64,000 nt of DNA from Zhongshania aquatica (GTDB lineage Bacteria > Pseudomonadota > Gammaproteobacteria > Pseudomonadales > Spongiibacteraceae): NCBI RefSeq assembly GCF_027257955.1, contig NZ_JANZNQ010000014.1, positions 42,260 through 106,259 of the forward strand, read 5' to 3'. Under the pieces are notes generated by a model that worked only from the letters and a program-made list of their open reading frames with translations, was not told the DNA's origin and ran no database searches. Below, one piece after another: positions 1 to 8,869 of this stretch (positions within the stretch are counted from its first letter, which is position 1; each line of letters opens with the position of its first letter). The position numbers and the translations under genes are program-made.

Positions 1-17
1 CATTGGTGGTAAACGTA

Positions 18-737
18 ATGGGAATTGATACAAGGCTATGTATTCTCGTTGTCGACGACAACGAAGATATATTGCAGTTAGTATCCGAACTGCTAACCGC
101 AGAGGGCTATCAAAGTGTGTCCGCTGCCAATGGCGAGGAGATGTATGCGGCGCTCACCCAGCAACGGCCAGATTTGATTTTGTTGGATGTAATGCTACCC
201 GGTCGCGATGGCTTTGAATTGTGTCGTCAACTTCGAGCTGACCCCGAAAGCCCGCCGGTCATTATGCTGAGTGCCAAAGATCAAGAAATAGACAGGGTGG
301 TTGGCCTAGAGTTAGGTGCGGATGATTATATCGTTAAGCCTTTTGGGCGGCGGGAGCTTATTGCTCGTATAAAAGCAGTTTTGCGCCGCAGCGGCAATGC
401 TGCAGGAAGACGAGCACAAGGGGTTTATTGTTTTGATGGTTGGCGATTCAAGCCTGCCAGAATGGAGCTGCTCGATTGTGATTCTACGGTGATTCCCCTG
501 TCTAGCAGCGAGGCTGATTTGTTGTTGGTATTTGTGCAAAACCCTCAAATTCCGATGTCGAGAGATCGCCTGCTAGCCATGACGAAGGGCCGCAACAGTG
601 CCGCCTTTGATCGTAGTATCGATTCCCACATCAGTCGCTTGCGACGCAAACTGGGAGACAATGCTAAGGCCCCTGAAATCATTAAGACTGCTTGGGGAGC
701 AGGCTACCAGTTTACGTGCGCAGTCGATCTGATATGA
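18..737 (+). CDS. OmpR/PhoB-family response regulator
   Basis: This is a two-component response regulator of 239 residues. An N-terminal receiver domain (about residues 7-120) has the acidic pair D13/D14, the phospho-acceptor D57 in LLDVMLPG and the conserved K107 in IVKPFG. A C-terminal winged-helix DNA-binding domain (about 140-235) includes SIDSHISRLRRKLG and the terminal GAGYQF. The ATG at 18 is preferred; upstream TTG/GTG codons in the same frame sit at the window edge and cannot be excluded. Its stop overlaps the kinase start as ATGA at 734-737, so the pair is probably translationally coupled. The target genes cannot be read from the sequence. Confidence 0.93.
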   Translation: MGIDTRLCILVVDDNEDILQLVSELLTAEGYQSVSAANGEEMYAALTQQRPDLILLDVMLPGRDGFELCRQLRADPESPPVIMLSAKDQEIDRVVGLELGADDYIVKPFGRRELIARIKAVLRRSGNAAGRRAQGVYCFDGWRFKPARMELLDCDSTVIPLSSSEADLLLVFVQNPQIPMSRDRLLAMTKGRNSAAFDRSIDSHISRLRRKLGDNAKAPEIIKTAWGAGYQFTCAVDLI

Positions 738-2089
738 ATCGAATACTGCCGGATACGCTTAAGGCAAGAACGATACTTCTGCTCACCTTAGTTTTTATTG
801 TTTCACATACCTTGAGCTTGATGATTTACAAGGCTAATCGCGATGAAAGTGTGTTGCTCACTGAGGCCTCAGATTTAGCCCAGCGAATACTCGGTATTGT
901 TGATTTGGCGTATACGTTTCCGGCTGAGCAACGCCAGAAAATATTAACTGCGGCAGAGACTCAACTTCTCACAAGCTATCCAGATTTGGTGCCTTTAGAC
1001 GTGGTGGCCTGTCAGCAAAACGCACTTTCGGTCGAGATTTCTGACCGTATTTTTCAGATATTTCAGCAGCGTCCAGCGTATCAAATTGATGTGTGCGTTC
1101 GTCGTTTCGACGGTGGCCAAGACCTGCGTTACCCCCGGTCGGAAAGAGCGGTAGATTTGCTGGTTAATATCCATTTTCCGGATAATGAAACCGCTTCATT
1201 TCACGCTGAGTTGCCGGGGGCTAGCTCTTTGTTATTTGAGGCTGCCACTCTGCATCTATTGCTTGTCATTGTCTTGGCCTTGCTCATTACTTGGTATCTT
1301 ATTTCGAAACTGATTTCGCCCATCGATAAGCTCGCGAGCGCGGCAGAGCATATTGGCATGAATATAGATGTTGAGCCTCTTGAGGAAGCTGGGGCAAAGG
1401 AGATTCGTGTCGCTGCTCGGGCGTTCAATGAAATGCAAGGACGACTACGACGTTTGCTGCACGGTCAAACCGAGATGTTTGCGGCGATATCCCATGATTT
1501 AAAATCCGCTGTGACGCGCTTACAGCTGCGCTGCGATCTCTTGGTCGACGAAAAAGAGCGCGAAGGTTTGCAGCGCGTAGTGCAAGACATGCGCAATATG
1601 ATTGCATCTATCGTGGATTTTGTTCGCGGTGACAACGTTGACGAACCAATAAGACGAATTAGCATAGGCGACTTGCTCGAAAGCCTATGTGAAGATCTGA
1701 TTGAAGAGTCTGCGCCCGTCGAATACCGCATGGATCAAACAGCCTATTTAGATTGTCGGCCCGCACAATTCAAACGAGCGGTGCAGAATCTTATCGAAAA
1801 CGCCTGCAAGCATGCCGGCTCTGCGTTCGTGCATCTGCAAGTTCATCAGGCTGGTGTGTCTATTGTCATTGAAGATAATGGTGTGGGAATACCAGAAAAC
1901 CAGCTGGAGGATGTTATTCGACCATTCGTTACGGTTGATCAATCTCGGAGTCGTTCAGCTGGTGGGATGGGGCTTGGATTGGCGATTACCCAAAAAATCA
2001 TACATAGTCATGGCGGAACGCTGACTTTGCGTAATAAGCCCAGTGGAGGCTTGCTGGTGGAGCTTTGGTGCCCATTTAGCGTTACCTAG
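734..2089 (+). CDS. Membrane sensor histidine kinase
   Basis: This 451-residue sensor kinase partners the preceding regulator. Two membrane segments (about 13-31 and 172-192) flank a periplasmic sensor region of about 140 residues with no domain I recognise. A HAMP linker follows, then a HisKA dimerisation domain with phospho-acceptor H254 (AISHDLKSAV) and a HATPase_c domain with the N box (NLIENACKHA), DNGVGIP and GGMGLGLAI. The start is the ATG inside the ATGA overlap with the regulator stop; an upstream in-frame extension would overlap the regulator by about 45 bases and is unlikely. The stimulus is unknown. Confidence 0.93.
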   Translation: MNRILPDTLKARTILLLTLVFIVSHTLSLMIYKANRDESVLLTEASDLAQRILGIVDLAYTFPAEQRQKILTAAETQLLTSYPDLVPLDVVACQQNALSVEISDRIFQIFQQRPAYQIDVCVRRFDGGQDLRYPRSERAVDLLVNIHFPDNETASFHAELPGASSLLFEAATLHLLLVIVLALLITWYLISKLISPIDKLASAAEHIGMNIDVEPLEEAGAKEIRVAARAFNEMQGRLRRLLHGQTEMFAAISHDLKSAVTRLQLRCDLLVDEKEREGLQRVVQDMRNMIASIVDFVRGDNVDEPIRRISIGDLLESLCEDLIEESAPVEYRMDQTAYLDCRPAQFKRAVQNLIENACKHAGSAFVHLQVHQAGVSIVIEDNGVGIPENQLEDVIRPFVTVDQSRSRSAGGMGLGLAITQKIIHSHGGTLTLRNKPSGGLLVELWCPFSVT

Positions 2090-2263
2090 AAATTTGGTTC
2101 ACTTTTGGTGATTAAACGCCGATCGGAGTTTTAGTTATCGTCGGTCTTGGGCGGCTTTTTGTGAGTCGTCTTGGTTCTTAGTGATCTTACCCCTTGAATT
2201 GATAATGCCGTAATACACAGACAGATTTTTGTTTTACAGATGTAAAAGTTGTAAGCGCAATAT

Positions 2264-2443
2264 TTAAGACATAAAGGATTTAAACAGCGCTACCACCAGC
2301 GACAAGCCCACTAATGGCAAAATCCACCGTGAAATTTTTGATTGCTGTTCCGGCGATGCTCGTGGGGCGAAGCGTTCTATGAGCGGCACAAAAACAAGCA
2401 GGGCAATAAAAAGAAAAGCTAAAATAGTAACGAGATTGGCCAT
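2264..2443 (-). CDS. Small two-helix membrane protein
   Basis: This short gene encodes 59 residues. It starts MANLVTILAFLFIALLVFVP and ends ALFKSFMS. Two hydrophobic stretches (about 3-22 and 41-54) are joined by a charged loop, which suggests a small hairpin membrane protein. A GGAG ribosome-binding site lies about nine bases upstream of the ATG. It lies downstream of the thiolase gene on the same strand and could be the last gene of that operon, though about 100 bases separate them. I recognise no family. Support comes from the ribosome-binding site and the clean hydrophobic pattern. Confidence 0.6.
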   Translation of the reverse strand: MANLVTILAFLFIALLVFVPLIERFAPRASPEQQSKISRWILPLVGLSLVVALFKSFMS

Positions 2444-2546
2444 GTGGCGGTGCTCCGTTTTATGAAGTTAAGCCGCCTAGGTCTTGTGTGCAAGAAACAA
2501 GGGGCTGATGAGCATCAGACCCCATGGTAACAATTAACTGCGGTAA

Positions 2547-3734
2547 TTACTTCTTGAGGATAACCGATGAGCCGTGGCCGAACAGGCCTTGGTTGGCGGT
2601 AATGCCGACTTTTGCATTTGCGATTTGCCGTTCTCCGGCTTGCCCGCGCAGCTGCCATGTTAGTTCGCATACCTGCGCTATTGCCTGTGCGGGTACCGCT
2701 TCGCCAAAGCAGGCTAGACCACCAGAGGTATTTACCGGCAAGCGTCCGCCAAGCTTGGTCGTACCTTCGCGAACGAGTTGGGCCGCTTCTCCCCGTGGGC
2801 AGAGCATAAGGTCCTCGTACCAATCTAATTCTAAAGCTGAAGACAGATCGTAGACCTCAGCTAGACTGACATCTTCTGGTCCAATGCCGGCTTGTTCGTA
2901 AGCTTTTTTCGGTAAGGCGGCACGAAAACTGTGGGCCTCAACGCCGGCTGCGGCTGCGGAGTCGGTGGCGATATCTGGCATCTCTACCACGGCGCTAGCA
3001 AAGGTTGGGGTTACCGTGGACACTGCGGCGACTTTCACCGCATTGGCTTTACCGATTCGTTTTGCGTACTCCATGCTAGACACAATCATCGCCGCGCCGC
3101 CGTCGGAGGTCGCGCAAATTTGTAGTAAGCGGAGTGGGTCGGCAACCATAGCGGAATTTAAAATTTCTTCCATGGTAAATTTCTTTTTATAGCGAGCATT
3201 TGGGTTGGTGAAACCGTTTTCGCTGTTTTTAATTTTTACCAAGCCGAAGTCTTCTTCGGTGTCGCCATATAGGTCCATGCGGCGGCGAGCATAGAGTGCG
3301 AAATAGCTCGGATTGGTAATGCCCAGGTAGAAACGCAACCAATCTGGATCTTCCGGGCGGTAACCTTTGGCAGGTGCTAAAAATCCTTTTGGCGTTGTAT
3401 CTGCGCCAACAACCAGGGCAACTTCACACTCACCGGCTAGAATTTTGGCTCTGGCTGCAGCAAGTGCTTGTGAGCCTGACGCGCAGGCTGCATAGGACGT
3501 GTTTACCTGCGCTCCTTGCCAGCCGAGGGCTTGTGCTATGGTGGCGCCGGCAACGTAGCCTGGGTAGCCGCATCGCATGGTGGCGGCGCCAGAGACAAAC
3601 TGTACGTCTTGCCACGGTATACCCGCATCCTTAAGTGCTTCTCGCGCGGCGTAAACGCCGTACTCGCTAAAGTTGCGTCCCCATTTACCCCATGGGTGCA
3701 TGCCAACGCCCAATACTGCAATATCTTGACTCAT
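2547..3734 (-). CDS. Thiolase-family protein (lipid-transfer/SCP-x type)
   Basis: This 395-residue thiolase-fold protein is of the nonspecific lipid-transfer group. The nucleophile is C84 in the YAACASGSQA loop, and a C-terminal GHGSS near residue 388 supplies the second active-site region. Such proteins cleave 3-ketoacyl-CoA, or act as retro-aldolases in sterol side-chain breakdown when paired with a DUF35 protein. The DUF35 gene lies just upstream on the same strand, 22 bases away, so an enzyme pair is likely. Two acyl-CoA dehydrogenases are transcribed divergently next door. The substrate, probably a branched or cyclic acyl-CoA, is inference. Confidence 0.9.
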   Translation of the reverse strand: MSQDIAVLGVGMHPWGKWGRNFSEYGVYAAREALKDAGIPWQDVQFVSGAATMRCGYPGYVAGATIAQALGWQGAQVNTSYAACASGSQALAAARAKILAGECEVALVVGADTTPKGFLAPAKGYRPEDPDWLRFYLGITNPSYFALYARRRMDLYGDTEEDFGLVKIKNSENGFTNPNARYKKKFTMEEILNSAMVADPLRLLQICATSDGGAAMIVSSMEYAKRIGKANAVKVAAVSTVTPTFASAVVEMPDIATDSAAAAGVEAHSFRAALPKKAYEQAGIGPEDVSLAEVYDLSSALELDWYEDLMLCPRGEAAQLVREGTTKLGGRLPVNTSGGLACFGEAVPAQAIAQVCELTWQLRGQAGERQIANAKVGITANQGLFGHGSSVILKK

Positions 3735-3756
3735 ACTTATTCTCCTAGGGCGGTGA

Positions 3757-4191
3757 TTAGCGCTGTGGCTGCCATTTCCAAGTGACTTTTATGGCATCGT
3801 CGTCTTCGTGCAAGGTTTCGAGCACGAGCTCAGCGGTTTGCCCGACTTTCATCTGGTCGACATCGACACCCTTAACAACTTGCCCGAGAATAATCATTTT
3901 CTCTTTCTCTAACTCCACCGCTGCGATGGCATAAGGTACAAAGGGGTCTTCGGCCACAAAGGGCTCTGGCGGCTTGTAGCAGGCATTGGTATAAGACCAA
4001 ATTTTGCCTGTTCGGCTAAGTTCTACTTCGTTAAATGTTGTGCTGTCACAGGCGGGATTTTTGCAAAAACTAAGGGTTTTGGGGAAGTAATAGGTTCCGC
4101 AAGCGTCACAGCAGGCACCGATAAGATGTGGGGTGTCCGCGTCGAGTGTGAACCAGCCCTCTATGGCGGCCTGCACGGGTTTATTGCTCAT
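3757..4191 (-). CDS. DUF35 zinc-ribbon/OB-fold acyl-CoA binding protein
   Basis: This 144-residue protein has an N-terminal rubredoxin-like zinc ribbon (C28, C31, C43, C48) followed by an OB-fold. This is the layout of DUF35 proteins that bind the CoA ester and form a complex with a lipid-transfer-type thiolase. It is the promoter-proximal gene of the pair with the thiolase. Length is normal for the family. Confidence 0.9.
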   Translation of the reverse strand: MSNKPVQAAIEGWFTLDADTPHLIGACCDACGTYYFPKTLSFCKNPACDSTTFNEVELSRTGKIWSYTNACYKPPEPFVAEDPFVPYAIAAVELEKEKMIILGQVVKGVDVDQMKVGQTAELVLETLHEDDDAIKVTWKWQPQR

Positions 4192-4479
4192 TATGAATCT
4201 CCACCGAATGGATGTGCAATCGCTTAACCGGCAGCTATAGCGCCGGAAAATCCGTATCTAATTTAGCCAGATATCATCGCAAGATCAGGCACTTACTACT
4301 ATCGTCTGAACGGCTGATAAGGTTCTCTGCCATGGTTTTAGCAAGTCGAAACAAGCTGACTGCAATTGTCACTTAGGTGAGTGAATTTGCAATTGTTGTC
4401 GCGGGCCTAACGCCTATGATTGGCTGATAAAAACACGTAATACATTCACCATAGAAAAGCCATTAATTAGGGGACGGCG
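4192..4479. other. Divergent intergenic region
   Basis: These 288 bases separate the DUF35/thiolase genes (minus) from the acyl-CoA dehydrogenase pair (plus) and must hold both promoters. A GGGGACGGCG segment just before 4480 is the ribosome-binding site of the dehydrogenase. I see no strong palindrome and no short gene. Confidence 0.5.
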
Positions 4480-5667
4480 ATGAAAGTTGAGTTTACCGCA
4501 GCGCAAGATGCCTTGCGTAAAGAACTGCGGGCCTATTTTGACGAACTTATGACCCCCGCGCTGAAGGCAGAGTGCGATGAAGCGATGGGCGAGGGTGGTG
4601 GCCCACTTTGGCGCGAAGCGCTTAAGAAAATGGGTAAAGATGGCTGGATCGGCGTGGGTTGGCCCAAGGAATTGGGTGGTCGCGGTATGAGTCCAATAGA
4701 GCAATTTATCTTTGTTGAAGAGGTTATGCGGGCGGGCTACCCGTTTCCCTTCCTTACTACAGAATCTGTTGGTCCCCAGTTGGCAGAGCACGGAAACGAG
4801 CGCCAGAAGCGTGAGATCGTGCCCAAGATACTCGCGGGGGAATGTTTAATCGCTATTGGCTACTCTGAGCCCGGTGCGGGAACTGATTTGGCCAGTCTCA
4901 AGACTAGTGCGGTTAAAGACGGCGACGGTTGGCTTATTAATGGTCAAAAAATGTGGACGAGCCTTGCGCATTTTTGCGATTACGTTTGGCTAGCGTGTCG
5001 TACCGATCCTGATGCGGCCAAGCCCCACAAAGGCATTTCGATGTTTATGGTGCCGACCAGTGATCCGGGTTGGAGTTGCAGCCCGGTCATTACCTTAGGT
5101 GAAGTGCGCACCAATGCCACCTTCTACGACAATATTCGTGTACCCGAAGATGCTATGGTGGGTGAATTAAACGGCGGCTGGAAGTTGATAACTAGCCAGT
5201 TAAACCGAGAGCGTTTAAGCCTAGTTAACTTCGGTCCTACTGCCGAAATGTTTAACAACATTGTTCGCTGGGCGCAGACCTTGGATCTACCCACAGGCGG
5301 TAAGTTAATTGATGAGCCCTGGGTGCAAATCAATTTGGCGAAGGTGAGAGCGGGTGTCGAGGCCCTAAAACTGGTGTGTTACAAGCAGGCATGGGCAATG
5401 ACGGAGGGTAATCTTGAAATGGCGGATGCCTCTGCTGCCAAAGTTTACGGTTCTGAGTTCTTTATCGAGGTTTATCGTCTTTTGGGTGAAGTCATAGGCG
5501 AAGCGTCGTTAATTAGTCGAAGAACGGATGGCGCGAACCCTATCGCATCTCGCATTGAGCGTTTGTACCGCACTGCCTCCATTATTACCTTTGGCGGCGG
5601 CACCAACGAAATACAGCGGGATATTATTTCTGCAGCGGGTTTGTGGATGCCGCGTGCATCTCGTTAA
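4480..5667 (+). CDS. Acyl-CoA dehydrogenase
   Basis: This is a 395-residue FAD-dependent acyl-CoA dehydrogenase that introduces the alpha-beta double bond. It shows the flavin/substrate motif IGYSEPGAGTDLASL (about 124-138), MWTSLAH, and the C-terminal FGGGTNEIQRDIIS. A second, shorter acyl-CoA dehydrogenase gene follows after 31 bases. Side-by-side pairs of this kind, for example the steroid side-chain FadE28/FadE29 type, often form mixed tetramers. The exact substrate is unknown; a CoA thioester from the neighbouring thiolase pathway is likely. Confidence 0.93.
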   Translation: MKVEFTAAQDALRKELRAYFDELMTPALKAECDEAMGEGGGPLWREALKKMGKDGWIGVGWPKELGGRGMSPIEQFIFVEEVMRAGYPFPFLTTESVGPQLAEHGNERQKREIVPKILAGECLIAIGYSEPGAGTDLASLKTSAVKDGDGWLINGQKMWTSLAHFCDYVWLACRTDPDAAKPHKGISMFMVPTSDPGWSCSPVITLGEVRTNATFYDNIRVPEDAMVGELNGGWKLITSQLNRERLSLVNFGPTAEMFNNIVRWAQTLDLPTGGKLIDEPWVQINLAKVRAGVEALKLVCYKQAWAMTEGNLEMADASAAKVYGSEFFIEVYRLLGEVIGEASLISRRTDGANPIASRIERLYRTASIITFGGGTNEIQRDIISAAGLWMPRASR

Positions 5668-5698
5668 TTCTGCGCTTCACGATATAGAGGGTTAGATC

Positions 5699-6835
5699 AT
5701 GGATTTTGGATTTTCTGAGCAGCAACGCGACGTGCAGAATTTGGCTAGGGAGATTCTGAGTGATAGCGTCACTGCAGAAAAGCTCAGCCACTACGACGAT
5801 TACAAGGGCGAACGGTTCGATCGGGAGTTGTGGAGCAAACTCGCGCAGGCAGGTTTGCTGGGTGTCGCCGTAGACGAGGAATACGGCGGTATGGGCTTTG
5901 GCTTTTTTGAATTGGGATTATTAGTAGAAGAAGCTGGCCGCACGATAGCGCCGTTACCTTTAATTTCACACTTAATTTCATCGGCATTGCCAATCCAGCA
6001 ATTTGGAAGTTCCGCACAAAAACAAAAATGGCTGCCGGGCGTATGCAGTGGCGAAACCTTGTTAACAGCGGCGTTAAGCGAAGCACATAACGATGATCCG
6101 GCAGAGCCGTATTTAACAACAGCAAAGGTGGATGGTGATACGCTGTTGCTGTCTGGCCAGAAAACCAATGTGCCCTTTGCAAATATAGCTAATCGAATAT
6201 TGCTTGCTGCAAAAAGCAGTGACGGCGTTGTTGTTGTCTTGCTTGACCCTAAGTCTGAAGGGGTAAGTCTTACTACTCAGCAAGTGACAACGTATGAGCC
6301 ACAGTTTGTAGTTAATTTAGACAATGTACGAATTCACGCCGAGGATATTTTGATCGCTGCGGCAGATGGCAAGGCGGCGATGCAGTGGATAGCCGAACGC
6401 AGTACCGTTGCGCTATGCGCCCATCAACTCGGCGCTAGTGATAAGGCCATGCGTATGACGGCGTCGTATACCGCAGAACGTAAGCAATTTGGGGTGTTGA
6501 TCTCGACCTTTCAAGCGGTTGGGCATAGGGCGGCAAACTGTTTTATCGACGTTGAATGCCTTCGCTTGAATACTTACCAAGCGATCAGCCGTCTTGACGG
6601 GGGGTTGGACGCCACCAATGAAGTGCAAATCGCAAAAATCTGGGCAGGTGATGTAGGTCATCGCGTTAGCTATGCGGCTCAGCATTTGCACGGTGGTGCC
6701 GGTATAGATAGAGATTACCCTTTGTGGCGTTACTGCACATGGCTTAGGCACAATGAAATGGTCTTGGGTAGTTCGGCGAAAACCTTAGCAAAATTAGGTA
6801 AGCGTATTGCTGCCGGTGACGCTTTTTGCAGTTAG
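5699..6835 (+). CDS. Acyl-CoA dehydrogenase, second subunit type
   Basis: This 378-residue acyl-CoA dehydrogenase-fold protein lies just downstream of the first. The N-terminal helical domain (MDFGFSEQQRDVQNLAREIL), the central beta domain and the C-terminal helical domain with LHGGAGIDRDYPLWRY are recognisable. The usual GGxG(T/V)xEI signature near the C-terminus is not evident; the end reads HNEMVLGSSAKTLAKLG. That is common in the partner subunit of heteromeric dehydrogenases. Co-transcription with the previous gene is expected, and a terminator follows at 6921. Confidence 0.92.
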   Translation: MDFGFSEQQRDVQNLAREILSDSVTAEKLSHYDDYKGERFDRELWSKLAQAGLLGVAVDEEYGGMGFGFFELGLLVEEAGRTIAPLPLISHLISSALPIQQFGSSAQKQKWLPGVCSGETLLTAALSEAHNDDPAEPYLTTAKVDGDTLLLSGQKTNVPFANIANRILLAAKSSDGVVVVLLDPKSEGVSLTTQQVTTYEPQFVVNLDNVRIHAEDILIAAADGKAAMQWIAERSTVALCAHQLGASDKAMRMTASYTAERKQFGVLISTFQAVGHRAANCFIDVECLRLNTYQAISRLDGGLDATNEVQIAKIWAGDVGHRVSYAAQHLHGGAGIDRDYPLWRYCTWLRHNEMVLGSSAKTLAKLGKRIAAGDAFCS

Positions 6836-6920
6836 CGATTCCCAGCAATCGAGTAGTTCATCTTGCTAAGTTAAAGATGATTCGTTTGAATACGCCACGT
6901 TTTGGCTTTAATTAAGACTA

Positions 6921-6943
6921 AGCCGCCCAAGGGCGGCTTTTTT
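6921..6943 (+). terminator. Rho-independent terminator after the dehydrogenase pair
   Basis: An 8-bp perfect stem AGCCGCCC/GGGCGGCT with a two-base loop is followed by a run of T. It closes the acyl-CoA dehydrogenase operon. Confidence 0.88.
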
Positions 6944-7106
6944 GTGTCTATTTAGTGCGGATTGTCTTGCATAAAAGTCAGCTATACTTAGACGATATCG
7001 GGTGAACGCCACTTAACAGCAATAGACAATGGGTGGTAGCATCGCAGTCTGACTTAAAACGGCTATTTACAGAGTAGCTCATCCTAAACCAAGGAATAGG
7101 ATAATA

Positions 7107-7511
7107 ATGATGATTCGAGTACGTAACGCCGCTGTATTCCTTCTGGCCAGCTTTTGTTTTAGCGTCGCGAATGCCGCTGAAACGGGTGATATACGGGGAG
7201 AGGTGGGGTTTGTTGATGAAGGAACGGGTGCCACGGTGGAATCTGTTGAGCGGGGAGACGTATCCGGTGAATATCGCGTATTAATCTCTGTACCCCGCAA
7301 AGGAGATTCGCCGGCTATGGAAATTGAAGAGGTGTTGGTCACTGCGCCAGAACTAACCCCCGAAGATCCTGCTGTGCGCCCACGTTATGAATTCGTAAAG
7401 GACTACAGCGAAGATCGTTATGGCTTCTACGTTTATATTGGTAAAAGCCGGGATTGGCCATTCCGTATTTATTTCAAGGACCACGACAGCGATGTAATTC
7501 ACAATCGCTAG
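7107..7511 (+). CDS. Secreted hypothetical protein
   Basis: This protein has 134 residues. An N-terminal signal peptide (MMIRVRNAAVFLLASFCF, cleavage probably after VANA) leads into a charged mature part with no family I know. The C-terminal section is aromatic-rich (RYGFYVYIGKSRDWPFRIYF). The ATG at 7110 could serve equally as start. It stands alone between two hairpins, so it is probably monocistronic and periplasmic. Confidence 0.7.
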   Translation: MMIRVRNAAVFLLASFCFSVANAAETGDIRGEVGFVDEGTGATVESVERGDVSGEYRVLISVPRKGDSPAMEIEEVLVTAPELTPEDPAVRPRYEFVKDYSEDRYGFYVYIGKSRDWPFRIYFKDHDSDVIHNR

Positions 7512-7519
7512 GCAAAATT

Positions 7520-7552
7520 AGGTGTTTGGTAAATGCCAAACACCTATTCATT
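7520..7552 (+). terminator. Hairpin after the secreted protein gene
   Basis: A 9-bp perfect stem GGTGTTTGG/CCAAACACC with a six-base loop lies 10 bases past the stop. Only a weak T-rich stretch follows, so termination is likely but not certain. Confidence 0.6.
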
Positions 7553-7670
7553 TCAACAGTCATACGTCCTAAATCAACAGTACTCGCGCTATAAACTTTT
7601 CATGGGCTTGCCGAAATCTCTTTGTTTTTCTGTTATAACAGACGGTATTTAGATTTAGGTGTTTAGCACT

Positions 7671-8570
7671 ATGGATTGGACGCGCAGCCGCATTGCCGTA
7701 AGCGAAGGTATTGAACTTGCCTATGAAGAAATTGGCGCGCCGGATGCGCCGGTCATACTGCTCATTATGGGCTACGCAAGTCAGTTGATTGCATGGCCAG
7801 AAAACTTTTGTCACCGTCTTGCCGATGCAGGTTATCGCGTTATTCGATTTGATAATCGCGACGTTGGTTTGTCGACCAAATTAAATGACGCGGCGGTTCC
7901 GAATGTTATTGCCCTGCGGTTGCGCCAACAGCTTAAACTGCCTCTCAAGGTCGCCTACACCTTAGATGATATGACAGCTGATACGGTTGCCTTGTTGGAC
8001 ACCTTAGGCATTTCCAGCGCTCATATTGTTGGCGCGTCCATGGGCGGTATGATCGCGCAATTGCTCGCTGTAAATTATCCGGAGCGCGTCAACTCACTAG
8101 TGTCATTAATGTCGAGTTCCGGCTACGGGGGAATGAAACCTAAAATACTCTGGCATATATTGAATAAAGCCGCCCCAGATCGCGATGCGCAAATAGCGCA
8201 TTCATTAAGAACCTGGCAACTAATCTCCAGTCCAGAACTTGGCGACCCAGTGCAACAGCTGCGTGCGCGTATCGAAGCTGCCTATGAACGCGCTCATTAC
8301 CCGCCGGGAAAAGCGCGGCAAATGGCGGCTATTATGGCCTCAGGCAGTCGTCAGAAAATACTGTCAAAAATAAATGCGCCGACGTTGGTTATTCATGGCG
8401 ACAAAGATCCCATGCTGCCACTGAAGGGGGCAAAAGATACTGCTCGTCGCATTCCTAACGCGCGCTTGGAATTGGTCGCTGGAATGGGGCATGACTTGCC
8501 CGAGGCACTTTTAGAAAAATTGGTGAATTTAATATTGGGGCATGTACAGGGTGCCGAAATAACATCGTAA
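7671..8570 (+). CDS. Alpha/beta-fold hydrolase
   Basis: This 299-residue alpha/beta hydrolase has a nucleophile elbow GASMGG (S123), an acid in HGDKDPM and the catalytic His in GMGHDLPE. It resembles esterase/aclacinomycin-methylesterase-like hydrolases. An ATG preceded by AGGTG at suitable spacing is chosen over a GTG 12 bases upstream. A decayed copy of its 3' coding part lies immediately downstream (8643-8732). The substrate cannot be named. Confidence 0.88.
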   Translation: MDWTRSRIAVSEGIELAYEEIGAPDAPVILLIMGYASQLIAWPENFCHRLADAGYRVIRFDNRDVGLSTKLNDAAVPNVIALRLRQQLKLPLKVAYTLDDMTADTVALLDTLGISSAHIVGASMGGMIAQLLAVNYPERVNSLVSLMSSSGYGGMKPKILWHILNKAAPDRDAQIAHSLRTWQLISSPELGDPVQQLRARIEAAYERAHYPPGKARQMAAIMASGSRQKILSKINAPTLVIHGDKDPMLPLKGAKDTARRIPNARLELVAGMGHDLPEALLEKLVNLILGHVQGAEITS

Positions 8571-8642
8571 TGCCAATATCGTGATTTATTTCGGCTTGCA
8601 TACAGTCAAATATGTGGCTTTTTTATTGATAGGTTGCTCCCC

Positions 8643-8732
8643 AATATCAAAGCGCCGACGCTAGTTATATACCGTGACAAAAACCCGATGTTGCCTCAAA
8701 GGGGCGCTAAAGATACCGCGTGGCGAAAATAG
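8643..8732 (+). pseudogene. Decayed duplicate of the hydrolase 3' region
   Basis: Translated in frame, this stretch reads IKAPTLVIYRDKNPMLP then RGAKDTAWRK and a stop. It matches INAPTLVIHGDKDPMLP and GAKDTARR in the intact hydrolase about 270 bases upstream. Nucleotide similarity is clear but with many substitutions. No start, nucleophile or His region remains, so this is a relic of a tandem copy. Confidence 0.75.
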
Positions 8733-8869
8733 ATAAAATTGCTAGTTCTGTGCTGAGGCGTTTGGAGACGGTAGCAATTTAGAAAACGTCTAAATTAAGG
8801 TGAGGCCGCTCACTGCAGCCTCGGTATTTTATTTCTTTGCTGGTTCTAGTTTCAATATATGAGCTGGCG

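Noticed and set aside
692..733. Longer start for the histidine kinase
   Set aside because: It would overlap the regulator by about 45 bases, whereas the ATG in the ATGA overlap gives a normal N-terminus and the usual coupling.
2524..2853. Open frame opposite the thiolase end
   Set aside because: It lies antisense to a well-supported gene and its translation matches no family.
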